DNA of 64,000 nt from Haematococcus lacustris. Lineage: Eukaryota; Chlorophyta; Chlorophyceae; Chlamydomonadales; Haematococcaceae. This document shows positions 9,539 to 20,134 of this stretch, one piece after another; the first letter of the stretch is position 1, and the number at the start of each line of letters is the position of its first letter. The stretch spans positions 5,893,976 to 5,957,975 of the forward strand of contig JASKMD010000008.1 in NCBI GenBank assembly GCA_030144725.1, given 5' to 3'. The notes beneath the pieces were generated by a model. The model saw only the letters and a program-made list of their open reading frames with translations, made no database searches and had not been told where the DNA came from. The translations under genes and the position numbers were made by a program.

Positions 9539-12500
9539 CTACGCTGGCGGTGGTGATGCTGATGCAGGAGGTGCCCTTTCCTGCAGAAGGGCAAGAGCTG
9601 ACCCCACAGCAGCGCTACGCCTTCACGGTGAGAACTGATCCCATGACCCTTACCCACCACCTTCACCTACCCTGGTCAGCCCTGAACTCACCTACCCCTG
9701 CCACCCTCACCTTGCCCACCCCACCCCACCCCACCCCACCCCACCCTGGTCAGCCCTGAACTCACCTACCCCTGGCACCCTCACCTTGCCCACCCCACCC
9801 CACCCCACCCCACCCCACCCCACCCCACCCCACCCCACCCCACCCCACCCCACCCCACCCCACCTCACCCCACCCTGGTCAGCCCTGAATTCACCTACCC
9901 TTGGCACCCTCACCTTGCCCACCCCACCCCACCCCACCCCACCCCACCCCACCCCACCCCACCCCACCCCACCCCACCCCACCCCACCCCACCCCACCCC
10001 ACCCTGGTCAGCCCTGAATTCACCTACCCCTGGCACCCTCACCTTGCCCACCCCACCCCACCCCACCCTGGTCAGCCCTGAATTCACCTACCCCTGGCAC
10101 CCTCACCTTGCCCACCCCACCCCACCCCACCCCACCCCACCCTGGTCAGCCCTGAATTCACCTACCCCTGGCACCCCACCCCACCCCACCCCACCCCACC
10201 CCACCCCACCCCACCCCACCCCACCCCACCCCACCCCACCCCACCCCACCCCACCCCACCCCACCCCACCCCACCCCACCCCACCCCACCCCACCCCACC
10301 CCACCCCACCCCACCCCACCCCACCCCACCCCACCCCACCCCACCCCACCCCACCCCACCCCACCCCACCCCACCCCACCCCACCCCACCCCACCCCACC
10401 CCACCCCACCCCACCCCACGTCTATTTCATTCCATTTACCTTCCAATCATATCACCTACCATCCATATCACCCACTCCTCTCCATACCACCCACTGCTCA
10501 CTCACCAGTGGGGAAGCAAACCACACCACGTTGTCATCAGCAATGCTGTCCACATACTTCTCCATGCTCTTGCTGTGCACAAACTCATGGAAGTCTGTCC
10601 AGCTGCAAATCAACGGCAAACATGCACGTTAGTCTGCTGCTGCTTTCTATACCATATGCACCTGCATGCTGCACCACCACCTTGTTCACTAACCTAGACC
10701 AGGTAGAGTAGCCAAGGAACTTGGTGTTGTCAGCCGCCACCTTCCTCAAGCTGAAGATACGGTTTCCAGGCACCTTGATGGCCTCCTCAGCCAGATCTGT
10801 CCACCTGTCAACAAACTCCTCCCGCACCTTGGGTGACACCTGGCAAGCAAGCAAGCACAGGGTAGACAGCACAGGAGTTCATAAAAGCCCCTACAACCAT
10901 CCACAGCATATACTCACACACCACCCACAAGCAGTGTTCAGGTTCTCAACACTCACAATGTAGACAAAGACCACATGGAACAGGCTCTTACACTTCATCA
11001 GCTTGGACTGCAGCTGAGCGACCTGCACCCCAAAGGTAAATACAACAAGCTCAGCATGCTCAATCGTTATTGACACAAACTGCACATGTTCAAATAGATA
11101 TCAAACTGCACATCTTACAGCCACGACATCATGCCAACCTCACTTGTGCATCAGTTGCATCTGGAGCCAGCTGGGCTAGGGCAGTAGCACTCAGCTCGGT
11201 GCGACGTCCATGGCCACGCTTACCCTGCATGTCAACAGGGGTAGCAATGACATGTTTTGCATCGCAGCGAAAGGTTGTACTGACAGCGACAGCGGTCATT
11301 TCACCAACGGGGTTGTTGCAATGGGCTTCACAACTCAAGACTGTCTAGTGTCATGCATGCCATGACACAACTCACCTTGCCCTTGCCCTTTGAATCTTTC
11401 GAGTCCTTGCCCTTGCTGTCCTTGCCCTTGCTGTCCTTGCTGTCCTTGTGCTTGGGGCGATACTCCTGCATGGCAGCCATCATGTTCCAAGTGCATGTGG
11501 TCATTCCAGGTGCATGTGGACAACCCGATTGTCCCCTGACAAACCTTCAGCAGCTGCACCACAGCAGCTGCTCACAACACCCAACCTCACCTTTGGCACA
11601 TACTTTCTGTAGTCCTCAGGAATGTTCTTGTCCCAATCCTACACGTATGATGACACAGCAGTCGATAAAATCCGAGCCCCATCATCACATACATTTGTAA
11701 CACACATGCAAGGATGGTCACCAGGAATGGTTCACCCAAGCGAGCCTCAACATCACTCACATCATCCTGGTCTTGCTGGGGCTGCTGGCCACCCTTGCTG
11801 TCCGCATCATCCTTCTTGTCATGGCGGCGGCGCTCAAGGGCATCAACACTGTCCACACTGTCCACAGCCTCAGCAGCCTCCAGGCCCTGGTCATCACCAA
11901 ATGGAGAAGGCATTGTCAAAGCTATCGACCTAACAGCGGCAACAGCAGCATCAGCCATGCCCCACCTTGCCCTTGCCCTTCTTGTCTTTGGGACGGTACT
12001 CCTGCATGACCACATCAACATTGCCATGCATACCATCAACATCATGCATACCATCAACATTGCCATGCATACCATCAACATTGCCATGCATACCATCAGC
12101 AACAGCTGTTGGGGAACAATACAAGCTACACTGCGTTGAAGCTGCAAACCTACCTTGGGCACATACTTCCTGTAGTCCTCAGGAATGTTCTTGTCCCAGT
12201 CCTGCATGTAGCATGGCAGGACAGATCCTTTCAAATGACCACTCACATCCAAGCACAACAATAATGCACGCAAACACAAACACCAGGCAGGGCAAAAAGC
12301 AGCACTATCGACTGCTACACCCACACCAATATTACACTCACATCATCCTGGCCTTGCTGTGGCTGCTGACCACCCTTGCTGTCCGCATCATCCTTCTTGT
12401 CATGGCGGCGGCGCTCAAGGGCATCAACACTCTCCACACCCTCCACAGCCTCCAGGCCCTGTTCATCACCAAATGGCAAAGTTATCTTCACAACCATTGA

Positions 12501-15231
12501 CCAAGCAGCCTACATTCACAACAGTCATGCCCCACCTTGCCCTTCCCCTTCTTATCCTTAGGACGGTACTCCTGCACGGCCACATCAACAATGATATGCA
12601 CAAATCAGCAGCAGCTCACGACATGACCAGCTACACAACACTAAAGCTCCAAATTCACCTTTGGCACATACTTCCTGTAGTCCTCAGGGATGTTCTTGTC
12701 CCAGTCCTGCATGTGGCATAGCAAGACAAAATGACCGCATCAAGTACCTGGCTACCCCAGTGTCACATACTTGCACCACCACCAGGCGCCAGCATCATTC
12801 ACATCTGTGCTACACATGCAAGCACTTTGGGCACACATGCAAGGATGGTCACAAGGCAAGCACCCAGACCCCAGGCAGGCAACCACAAACACTGCTCACA
12901 TCACCTGTTTCACCCTAAGTGAGCAACATCACCACTCACATCATCCTGGCCTTGTTGTGGCTGCTGACCACCCTTGCTGTCCGCATCATCCTTCTTGTCA
13001 TGGCGGCGGCGCTCAAGGGTGTCCACACTTTCCACACTCTCAACAGCCTCCAGGCCCTGTCATCCAACACCACAATATCAAGTCTCCCTATCCAATCTCA
13101 TAGCAGGTGCGCGACATGCGTTGTCCTTGAGCACTACTACTGTCAAGGCTCACCTTGCCCTTGTGCTTCCTATCCTTGCTTCCAGGACGGTAGTCCTGTA
13201 CCAATCAGTGCACAATTCAAAGATTACTTCATGTCTTGATGCATGCAGCCATGGGTGAAGAAGCACGACTCACTCAGCCAGCCAACACTCACCTCAGGAA
13301 TGTACTTCCCAGCATCACCAGGAATGTATGAATCCCAGTCCTGCAGCACAGCAGATACTGGGTGTGGCCACTAGAGCTTACGTTTTCAAATCCCTGGATC
13401 AGGGTCAGGGTCAGGTCACCTCAAGGTCATCTTGCTCATCCTCAATGTCCTTGGACACATCCCGCAGCAGCTCCAATTCCCACCTCACACCATGATCGTC
13501 AGCAAACTGCAAGCAGCAGCGGCAATGGAGCTCATAGGTTGGCATCACCCCCACACCCTCACTCTTGCACACTTTACCCAACCTAGGTCTCATGGTTTTG
13601 GTAGCAACCATTTGGTAGCAATTTACCAACAGTCACACTAGTTGAACTCATAGATAGTCTACATGCACGCATGCATGGTCTAGTTAACCTCATGCATGAG
13701 CTCAAGACCATGCAGGCTAAGGTACACATGGTGACTACCCAATGCATTGTGTCTAAACCACTGCGTTGAAGCGCACGTGGCCCAGCGGCCGCTGCTGCTC
13801 CTCTCCCTGTTCACCTTGGCAAAGTCCTGGAAGTGGTCGGAGTGCAGGTGCTCGCCTAAATCCCTCATGGACTCCCACTCGCCTGCACCACACACAACCT
13901 CATGCCCAACATGAGTGTGCAAGTATGTGACACAAGCAGCGTACTGGTTCATGCAAGCATCAAGAGTCAATGTGCACAAGGAGCATACACATCAAGTACC
14001 ATACCACCTGCAGCAACCCACAGTTGTAAGCAACAGGCACCACACTACATAACACAAGCAGGATAAATAGCGCATTACGAAACCTTGGTGTGGAGCCACA
14101 TGTTCGACAAGACATTTTGTGCACCAGTAGTAGGGTTACTTACTAGCACCACTTACTGTAGCCAATGTACATCAGATTGTCCATCTTGGTCTTCTTCAGG
14201 TCAAACACCACGGGCTTCTCCTCCTTCTCTACATCCTTCTCCAGGTCCAGCCTGCCAGAAACAGTATACACAACAGCAAGCACACTAGCAGCAGCATGGA
14301 TAAACACAGACAGCCATGCACCCCATCTCTAAACCATGTAGAGCCCCTCCCAGCGTATTTCGCAAAGCCCCACTCACTGCCATGCAGTCTAACATCAACC
14401 AAGTCTGATTGGCCCAGCGCATCCCAAGCCACCCACCAGGCCTCCTCAAAGTCAGCACCCTCTGAAGGTGGTACGATGAACTTGATGGCAACATAAGCAG
14501 GAGGACCCCCAGACCCCTTCCTGCAGCCAGTGAGCACAACACAAGATGGTGGCCACACAAAAGCATACAGCCATGTCACACCTATTCCTTTACACACCCC
14601 TTACTGCCCACTACGAACACTCTGGGCATTCACGTCAAAACAATCAGCTATGAAGAGGAACAACTCAACAGACTGAGTACATTGCACGTTTAGGCCAGAG
14701 GCGTGGATGGGTGGTCTACACTGCGCAGCTGCGAGACTCCGCGGGCGTGTCCAGGCCGGCATGACTCACTTGTCCCTTTTGCCGCCCAACATAGATGAAG
14801 CGGAGTCAACCAGGGCTTGGAAGCTTGAGGCGGTGCTTGACATCAAGCTCGACACCAACCCTGCGCGGTGCATCGCCATGGCAACAACGTGCTGGGGTTT
14901 GGGCGACAACGTGCTATGCAATTCGTGATTGGCGAGGCTTGGACACGCGTGAAGTTCAGATGCAACTCATCACCACGCCAGGGGTGCACAGGTCAAGCCT
15001 GTCGTCGAGGCGGGTGGCGGATGGCGGATGGCGGGCATTTAACGAGGACCTCGGGCCACACCAGCAGACTGTCTACGCTGTGATAATGCACTTTTGCACG
15101 TGGCGCCATTCCACACAGGCACGCGGTAACTCGCCTTCCGTGCTAATGTCGTGCACATCAGAAGGCGTCAGACGTGCTGCGCCTGCGCACACTAGAAGTG
15201 CCGCAGCGATCAGCAGGGCGAAGCGCGCCAT
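9539..15231 (-). CDS. Secreted two-domain ABM (antibiotic biosynthesis monooxygenase fold) protein with repeated linker
   Basis: Twenty-two exons sum to 1704 nt (567 aa), all in phase: 15231-15135, 14860-14770, 14520-14437, 14251-14157, 13882-13815, 13506-13420, 13340-13293, 13195-13154, 13056-12940, 12706-12659, 12571-12536, 12458-12342, 12201-12154, 12001-11966, 11886-11761, 11638-11591, 11465-11376, 11224-11144, 11022-10957, 10839-10700, 10602-10506, 9580-9539. It starts with a signal peptide (MARFALLIAAALLVCAGA). Domain 1 has YVAIKFIVPP...MYIGYSEWESM...HLHSDHFQDF. Domain 2 has LFHVVFVYI...EEFVDRWTDLAEEA...FHEFVHSKSMEKY. Both look like dimeric alpha-beta-barrel ABM folds. The linker repeats DWDKNIPEDYRKYVPK, EYRPKDKKGKGK and an acidic GLEAxExV...QQPQQ exon. 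Exon 1 uses a GC donor (GAAG|GCGAGT). The substrate is unknown. The last exon (ERAPPASASPPPA) is the least certain. Confidence 0.8.
9666..10420. repeat. Composite (CCCCA)n satellite with six about 48-bp spacer copies
   Basis: Runs of CCCCA are separated by a conserved spacer, CCTGGTCAGCCCTGAAT followed by CACCTACCCCTGGCACC and CTCACCTTGCC, seen six times. The last run (about 10174-10418) is nearly perfect for about 245 bp. The array lies in the terminal intron (9581-10505) of the ABM gene, so the transcript carries (UGGGG)n. Confidence 0.9.
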
Positions 15232-15602
15232 GGTGGTCGGAAGAGTTTGCCGAGCCTGCTGGTGTGTGCCTTGGCACGCTGTGGTTTCAAATGATCGCCC
15301 GTGCGATCCTTGACTGGTGTGCGGTGGCGCGATCGGTGACCTATAAGGGTTACGCGGCCCGCAGTGTGAACTGCAAAGTGCAAATCGCCACGTCAGATAA
15401 GTCTAAGGCCAGCAGCATCTTATGGGGGCACCTAGCGGCAGCCTTGGCTCCTTGTCCCATCCATAAGGACTACCAGCCGGTGTGATCGATTACATCGTGC
15501 CGCTTTGCGAGAGGAACCTCGCGGTGTGCATTCACAGTCTGCGCGAGAGCAGATAGGTTGAACCTCCTAGATCCGAAAACTTCTTCAAAAGCTCATCCAA
15601 GA

Positions 15603-16050
15603 TCAGGAGGTCGCGCTCAATGCATGATGCGCAGCTCCGGCTTTGCCAATCTGGTGTGTGTCCTTCCCACTACTAGCTTGAGACACTGCCCTGTGTTCCT
15701 GCTCACACACATGCCGTGTGTAAGGGGTTGCTTCCTGTAGCTTCCTATTGCTACCTTTATAGAGAGCTACCTTCATAGGATGGTCTGGAAGGGGGTGGTT
15801 GGTGCTGACGCCCTGCTGGTCTGCAGCCTCTTGCAGCTGCTTCTCCACATGCTGCTGCTTCAGTAGCAGGTCTGCATGCTGCTGCTGCAACAGGTGTTGT
15901 TGTACTGCCACCTGCTGCTCCCTCAAGAGCCTGTCTGCATGCTGCTGCTGCTGCAGTTGGTGCTGCTGCTTAGCCACCTGCCGCTCCCTCTCTCGCTTCA
16001 TGCACATTGGAACATTTAGCCTACACTCCCCTTTTCTGGTCAACCATGGC
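15603..16050 (-). pseudogene. Decayed gag copy (Gln-rich coiled coil)
   Basis: Reading leftwards from about 16050, AACGCCATGGTT...AAAAGGGG matches the start of the gag ORF at 20729, but an in-frame TAG follows within ten codons. Further on, LLLKQQHVEKQLQEAA and STNHPLPDHP match the C-terminal part of the coiled coil at 21.7-21.8 kb. The Ala/Glu-rich part is missing. The two copies lie in opposite orientation on either side of the Fanzor gene. Confidence 0.7.
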
Positions 16051-16171
16051 GTTTACTTTTATTTTTTCAGGCGCTTGCACAGCACATACACCCGAACCAC
16101 ATACAGCACATACACCCGAACCACACCCGAACCACATGCACTCACTACAGCCCCCTTGTCCCTCACTAGGG

Positions 16172-16237
16172 CCTCCATTTTAGCCGGAACTAGCAGCCAC
16201 TAGCAGCCACTAACTAGCTCCGGCTAAAATAGTGTTA
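16172..16237. repeat. Inverted repeat (12-bp arms)
   Basis: ATTTTAGCCGGA at 16172 and its exact complement TCCGGCTAAAAT near 16218-16231, separated by CTAGCAGCCA direct repeats. Transcribed, it would form a long hairpin. It lies immediately beyond the conserved Fanzor 3' flank and may mark an element boundary. Confidence 0.7.
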
Positions 16238-16242
16238 TTGGG

Positions 16243-16391
16243 CTGTGTGGAGTAAACCCAGTGCACTAATGGCACATGAGCCGCCTACCACCTACATGAT
16301 TGCCTGACCCGAGGGCTATGCAGTAGAGTTGGCATGACAAAACATGCACTAATTGAAAGCTGATGACAGCTCAAGAGGAGGGGGGCACACA
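16243..16391 (-). ncRNA. Conserved 3' flank of the Fanzor ORF, candidate guide (omega-like) RNA region
   Basis: These bases directly after the Fanzor stop are shared with the flanks of the decayed copies at 1081-1190 and 43343-43488. Common blocks include CTGTGTGGAG, CGCCTACCACCTACA, TGCCTGACC, GAGTTGGCATGACAAA, CATGCACTAATTG and GCTGATGACAGCTCA. Similarity fades beyond CTGTGTGGAG. In TnpB and Fanzor loci the guide RNA is made from the 3' end of the ORF and the adjoining right end, so conservation here is what that model predicts. Transcription and structure are not shown by sequence alone. Confidence 0.45.
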
Positions 16392-19300
16392 CTACTGTGC
16401 CGCAGCGGGCTGCTGCTGCTGCTCCTGGGCCTTGGGGGGCTTGTCTCGCAGCCGCTTGTACCCATGCTCAGGGTACTCCTTGCCCTTGGCTGGCAGAGCT
16501 CCCTGGTCTGGCCAGAAGCACAGCTCCAGCGGCCGCCACCTGCTCTCCCCAATGCGCTGCATGTTCAGCGCTGCATTGCAGTCCCTGTCCAGCCACCTGC
16601 CTGGCTGTGGTGCTGGCTTGGCTTTGGCAGCCTTGCCCTGGGCCTTGCCCTTGGTGGGCTCAGCTGCCCCTGGCTCAGCCTTGGTGCGCTTGCTGCGCTT
16701 GGCTGGCTGGGGTGTGCTGGGCCCTGGCTCTGAGGCTGCTGCCTGTGTGGCTGCCTGGCTGCTGCGGGGGGCCTGTGGGGGCCTGCGGGGGGCCACTACC
16801 GGGCACCACACCAGGCCCCGCACTGGCTGGCCACGCTCCTGGCTCCAGGCTGGGCGCACCAGGCGCTCTTCCACCTGCCCTGCTGGGGGCCTCCAGCCTG
16901 CAGGCCTGGTGGCACTGAGTGTGTTCAGCTCCACCTCACAGGGCTGCTGGCCATTCACTGCTGAGCTGACCCGGCTGGTGCGGTGCTCATCGACAAGCAC
17001 CACCCTGCCCCCATCCTGGTCTTTGCCCCTGGGCCTGCACACCACCTTGCGGCAGGCACGCAGCACCGCATCAGCACCCCACCCTCCTGCTGTGCCAATG
17101 GTAGCAGCGCCAAAGAACACCACCAGCTGCTTGGCATGCCCATGGCGCTTCATGGACAGCTCCTCCATGCCCTTCTCCAACTGCAGCCATGCACACAAGG
17201 CACACACACATGGTGGCTGACATGTTGGCACACAGTTAGGCATGGGACAGTCAAGTACTCTTTCGTTTAGTCACCTCTCAGTCCCTTACCCTCCCTCCCT
17301 CCCACCTACCCACCCACCCACCCTCACCTTGTTGAAGAACTGCTCCAGCGCCCGGTCCTGGGCTCCGTACAGCCTCAGCCGCTGCCGTGCCCACTTGGGG
17401 TCCACGTACACCTCCCACACCGCATCCCAGGTGGACAGAGTGACGGTGATGTGCTTCAGGTTGGCCTCCAGGGAGGTGCCGGCTGAGCTTGCTGCTGCCA
17501 GGTGCTGGAGGTGGGGCTTGATTGGAGCCAGCCACCGCTCAGTGTTACGGCGGGCATTGTTCAGGCCACTGCCATGCTTGACCTCGCCCTTGGTCAGCTT
17601 CCACCGGCGCAGCTGGTCTGCCTTGAGCTGGCCTGTTGCTGGATCCCACACCCCAGAGGCTGCGCTGACTGCCTGGGTGACGCCGGGGTCGATGCCCACC
17701 CCAATCTGTGTGTCTGGGTCAAACACAAACTCACGCACCTCAGCTATGCCCCTGCCTATGTGGGGGAGCCCCACCGCATGAGCCGCTGCTGCTGCTGCAC
17801 TTGGGCGGCCGCTGGTGCTGCTGCTGCTGGCAGCTGGAGGTGGTGGGGCTGGAGGAGGGGGAAGGGGGCGCGTGTAGTGCACGCACACACTGACACCATC
17901 GGTGTCCACCAACCTCTCAAACTGAAACTCCTTGTTGCGAAGCTTGTTGGTGTTGAACCACCTGGCCCAGTGATGGCTCAGTGTTGGCTCTGCAGTGAAT
18001 GCCGCCCGGGTTTCCTTTGTCAGGCCCAGCTGCCTGCACACCCCATGCAGCACCCTGCTGTCCACCTTGATGAAATGCACCCCCACCCTGGCCATGGGGG
18101 TGAGGGTGAAGGGGGGTGGGCAGGTCAGGGTCCGGGGACCAACCCCACGCCTCTTGCCGCGCTTTGGCTGCCCTGGTGCGGGTGGGGTGTGGGGCTGCTG
18201 CCACCGCTCTAGCGACCGGCACACATGCACTGCATGGCGCATGCGGCAGGGCAGGGGCAGGGTGTCCTGCAGGGAGCCTTCCTTCTTCATGCCCAGTAGG
18301 CGGCGGTGCTTGTTGGCCTCCTCTATCAGGTCCGCCACATGGCCCTTGTCCAGGGTGGCGGCCTTCAGCTCCGAGCTGTGGGCGTTGATGCCATACCCAC
18401 ACGCCATCCTGATGAACAGCTGCGCCTCCTCCCCGCTCCAGCCTAGCTTGACCCTGGCTGCCTTGGCGTACAGCTTGACAATGCGCTCTGCAGGTCAGGT
18501 CAGGTCAGGTCAGGTCAGGTCAGGTCAGGTCAGGTCAGGTCAGGTCAGGTCAGGTCAGGTCAGGTCAGGTCAGGTCAGGTCAGGTCAGGTCAGGTCAGGT
18601 CAGGTCAGGTCAGGTCAGGTCAGGTCAGGTCAGGTCAGGTCAGGTCAGGTCAGGTCAGGTCAGGTCAGGTCAGGTCAGGTCAGGTCAGGTCAGGTCAGGT
18701 CAGGTCAGGTCAGGTCAGGTCAGGTCAGGTCAGGTCAGGTCAGGTCAGGTACTTGCCTGGGTTGGAGTAGTGCTGCTGCATGGCCACCGCCAGCTGCATG
18801 GAGTGTGCGCCGGTGGTGTTGGCGTCAACCGCCAGGTAGATGCTGCCCAGCTCCTGCAGCTTGGCCACAAGCGCCTGGTTGCTGGGGTCCTCAAAGGCTG
18901 GCATGAGCATGGGGTGGCGGTTGCGCACATGGCGCCGCTGCAGCTGGTTGTAGCACGTCTTGAAGTTTGGGTTGGCGAAGAACATGCAGAAGTCCTTGAG
19001 CTGCCTGAGCATCAGGGGGTCCTCGCAGTCAAGGGGCAAGGGAGGGCCAGTGGGTGCTGCGGGTGCCATGGCTGCCAGGCGGGCGCTGCAGCGCCTTTGG
19101 GGGGGTTGCGCGACTGGCTCAGGTTCTGACTCTGACTCTGACTCCGAGTCAGACTGTGGCTCTGGATCAGAGTCACAGTCTGACTCGGAGTCGGAGTCAG
19201 AGTCACACTCCATGCTGGCAGGCTGGGCAGGCTGGGCAGGCTGGGCAGGGGCCCGTGGGGGGAGTGGGGGTAGGGGGGGAGCATCAGGAGGTTGGGGAGG

Positions 19301-19810
19301 CTGCACGGCTGGAGGCTGAGGGGCGCTGGGGGAGCCTGGGGTAGGGTAGCCCACAAGGCAGGTGAGAAAGATGCGCAGTACAAACAAGGAAGCTATGAAG
19401 CGGAGCTGAGAGTGGATCTCAGCCCGTAGCCGGAGATGCTCCCGCAGCTTTCGCCTGGTCTTCTTGCAGCCGCGCAGCACTGCGCCCTCGGGGACCTTAA
19501 TCACCTGCAGCCAAGCACAATTAACATTTTGACAGGCCATTTTGACAAGCCAAGACACAAGGCGGGGTCAACACAAACAGTGCGGGGACACATAAGGCGG
19601 GAGCAGACCCACACCTGACGTTGACGCGTGGCCCAGCCATCACGGCGCGCCTGTCGTTGCTTGCCTTGGGCGGAACGAGACGCTGCAATGGAACCAACAG
19701 GAGCGACGGGTTATCTCACAGCGCGTAACTCACGTCTAGGGCTCACGTCACGGCTGGAGACACGCACCTTTATGTTTCTTGTCGCTACCCTTCCGCTTCT
19801 TCTTAGCCAT
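16392..19810 (-). CDS. Fanzor: RNA-guided RuvC endonuclease-like protein, five exons, intact
   Basis: Exons 19810-19768, 19682-19615, 19504-18757, 18487-17328 and 17180-16392 give 2808 nt (935 aa plus stop) with every phase matching. The N-terminus MAKKKRKGSDKKHK is an NLS-like patch. Next come a helical basic region (VIKVPEGAVLRGCKKTRRK), a Pro-rich stretch (about 90-133) and an acidic Ser/Asp stretch (about 136-165). RuvC-I is VGIDPGVTQAVS (Asp about 553). The RuvC-II strand is VVFFGAATIG without the usual Glu. The relocated Glu is in VLVDEHRTSR (about 738). RuvC-III is WLDRDCNAALNMQRIG (Asp about 871/873). A second NLS-like KRSKRTK lies near 835. Intron 3 (18756-18488) uses a GC donor (CCAG|GCAAGTA) and is almost entirely (TGACC)n. 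The CxxC zinc-finger cysteines expected after DExRTS are absent. Family-known role: RNA-guided DNA cleavage. Confidence 0.88.
18491..18750. repeat. (GGTCA)52 pentanucleotide array filling Fanzor intron 3
   Basis: About 260 bp of uninterrupted five-base repeat. On the Fanzor sense strand it reads (TGACC)n and runs straight into the acceptor CTGCAG. The matching array in the hAT transposase intron is at 37354-37627. Confidence 0.97.
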
Positions 19811-20103
19811 CACGCGATGCGCAGTGCGACGGGCGGTGGCGTCTTCTAGCAACTTGGGTTTCCCGTGAAAAATACACTCACTACAGGCTCTCACATGCAG
19901 GTGGTGGCAGCAGTTACTCTCTCACATTACGTGCACAAGCTTCCTGATCACATTAGCCTCGTCCCAAGTTTAGTTAGTTGCCAAGCCCCAGCTGACCAGC
20001 TCACTTAACAAGCCATGTCGACTACCTTCCCACTTCCCAATGACACGCGTGCATTGAACTGAACCTTCCCACACACCAGCCATGCATTGATGGAGCCCCT
20101 GCA

Positions 20104-20134
20104 GCCTCCTCCTGGTCACCCCCGCCATTGGCTG
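20104..20134 (-). other. Third copy of a conserved GCCAATGGCGGGGGTGACC motif
   Basis: On the minus strand this carries GCCAATGGCGGGGGTGACC preceded by GGGTGCA. The same block ends the dispersed elements at 22984-23229 and 29815-30062 on the plus strand. It contains a CCAAT-like core. Upstream similarity between this copy and the other two is weak. Otherwise 19811-20728 shows no gene I can support beyond the presumed Fanzor promoter. Confidence 0.55.

Noticed and set aside
9560..9628. Plus-strand reading EVPFPAEGQELTPQQRYAFT with acceptor and donor
   Set aside because: The opposite strand supplies the phase-correct last exon of the ABM gene (9580-9539) and no further plus-strand exons could be found, so this is most likely a chance antisense reading.
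9786..10446. Long Pro/His/Thr and Gly/Trp/Val reading frames
   Set aside because: Pure products of the (CCCCA)n satellite, open in several frames on both strands.
14285..14597. Overlapping minus-strand frames around the ABM exons
   Set aside because: Only the frame giving ABM motifs joins in phase to the neighbouring exons; the others are shadows.
18491..18750. Possible CRISPR array or centromeric satellite
   Set aside because: Five-base units without spacers, inside a spliced intron; not CRISPR, and too short to argue for a centromere.
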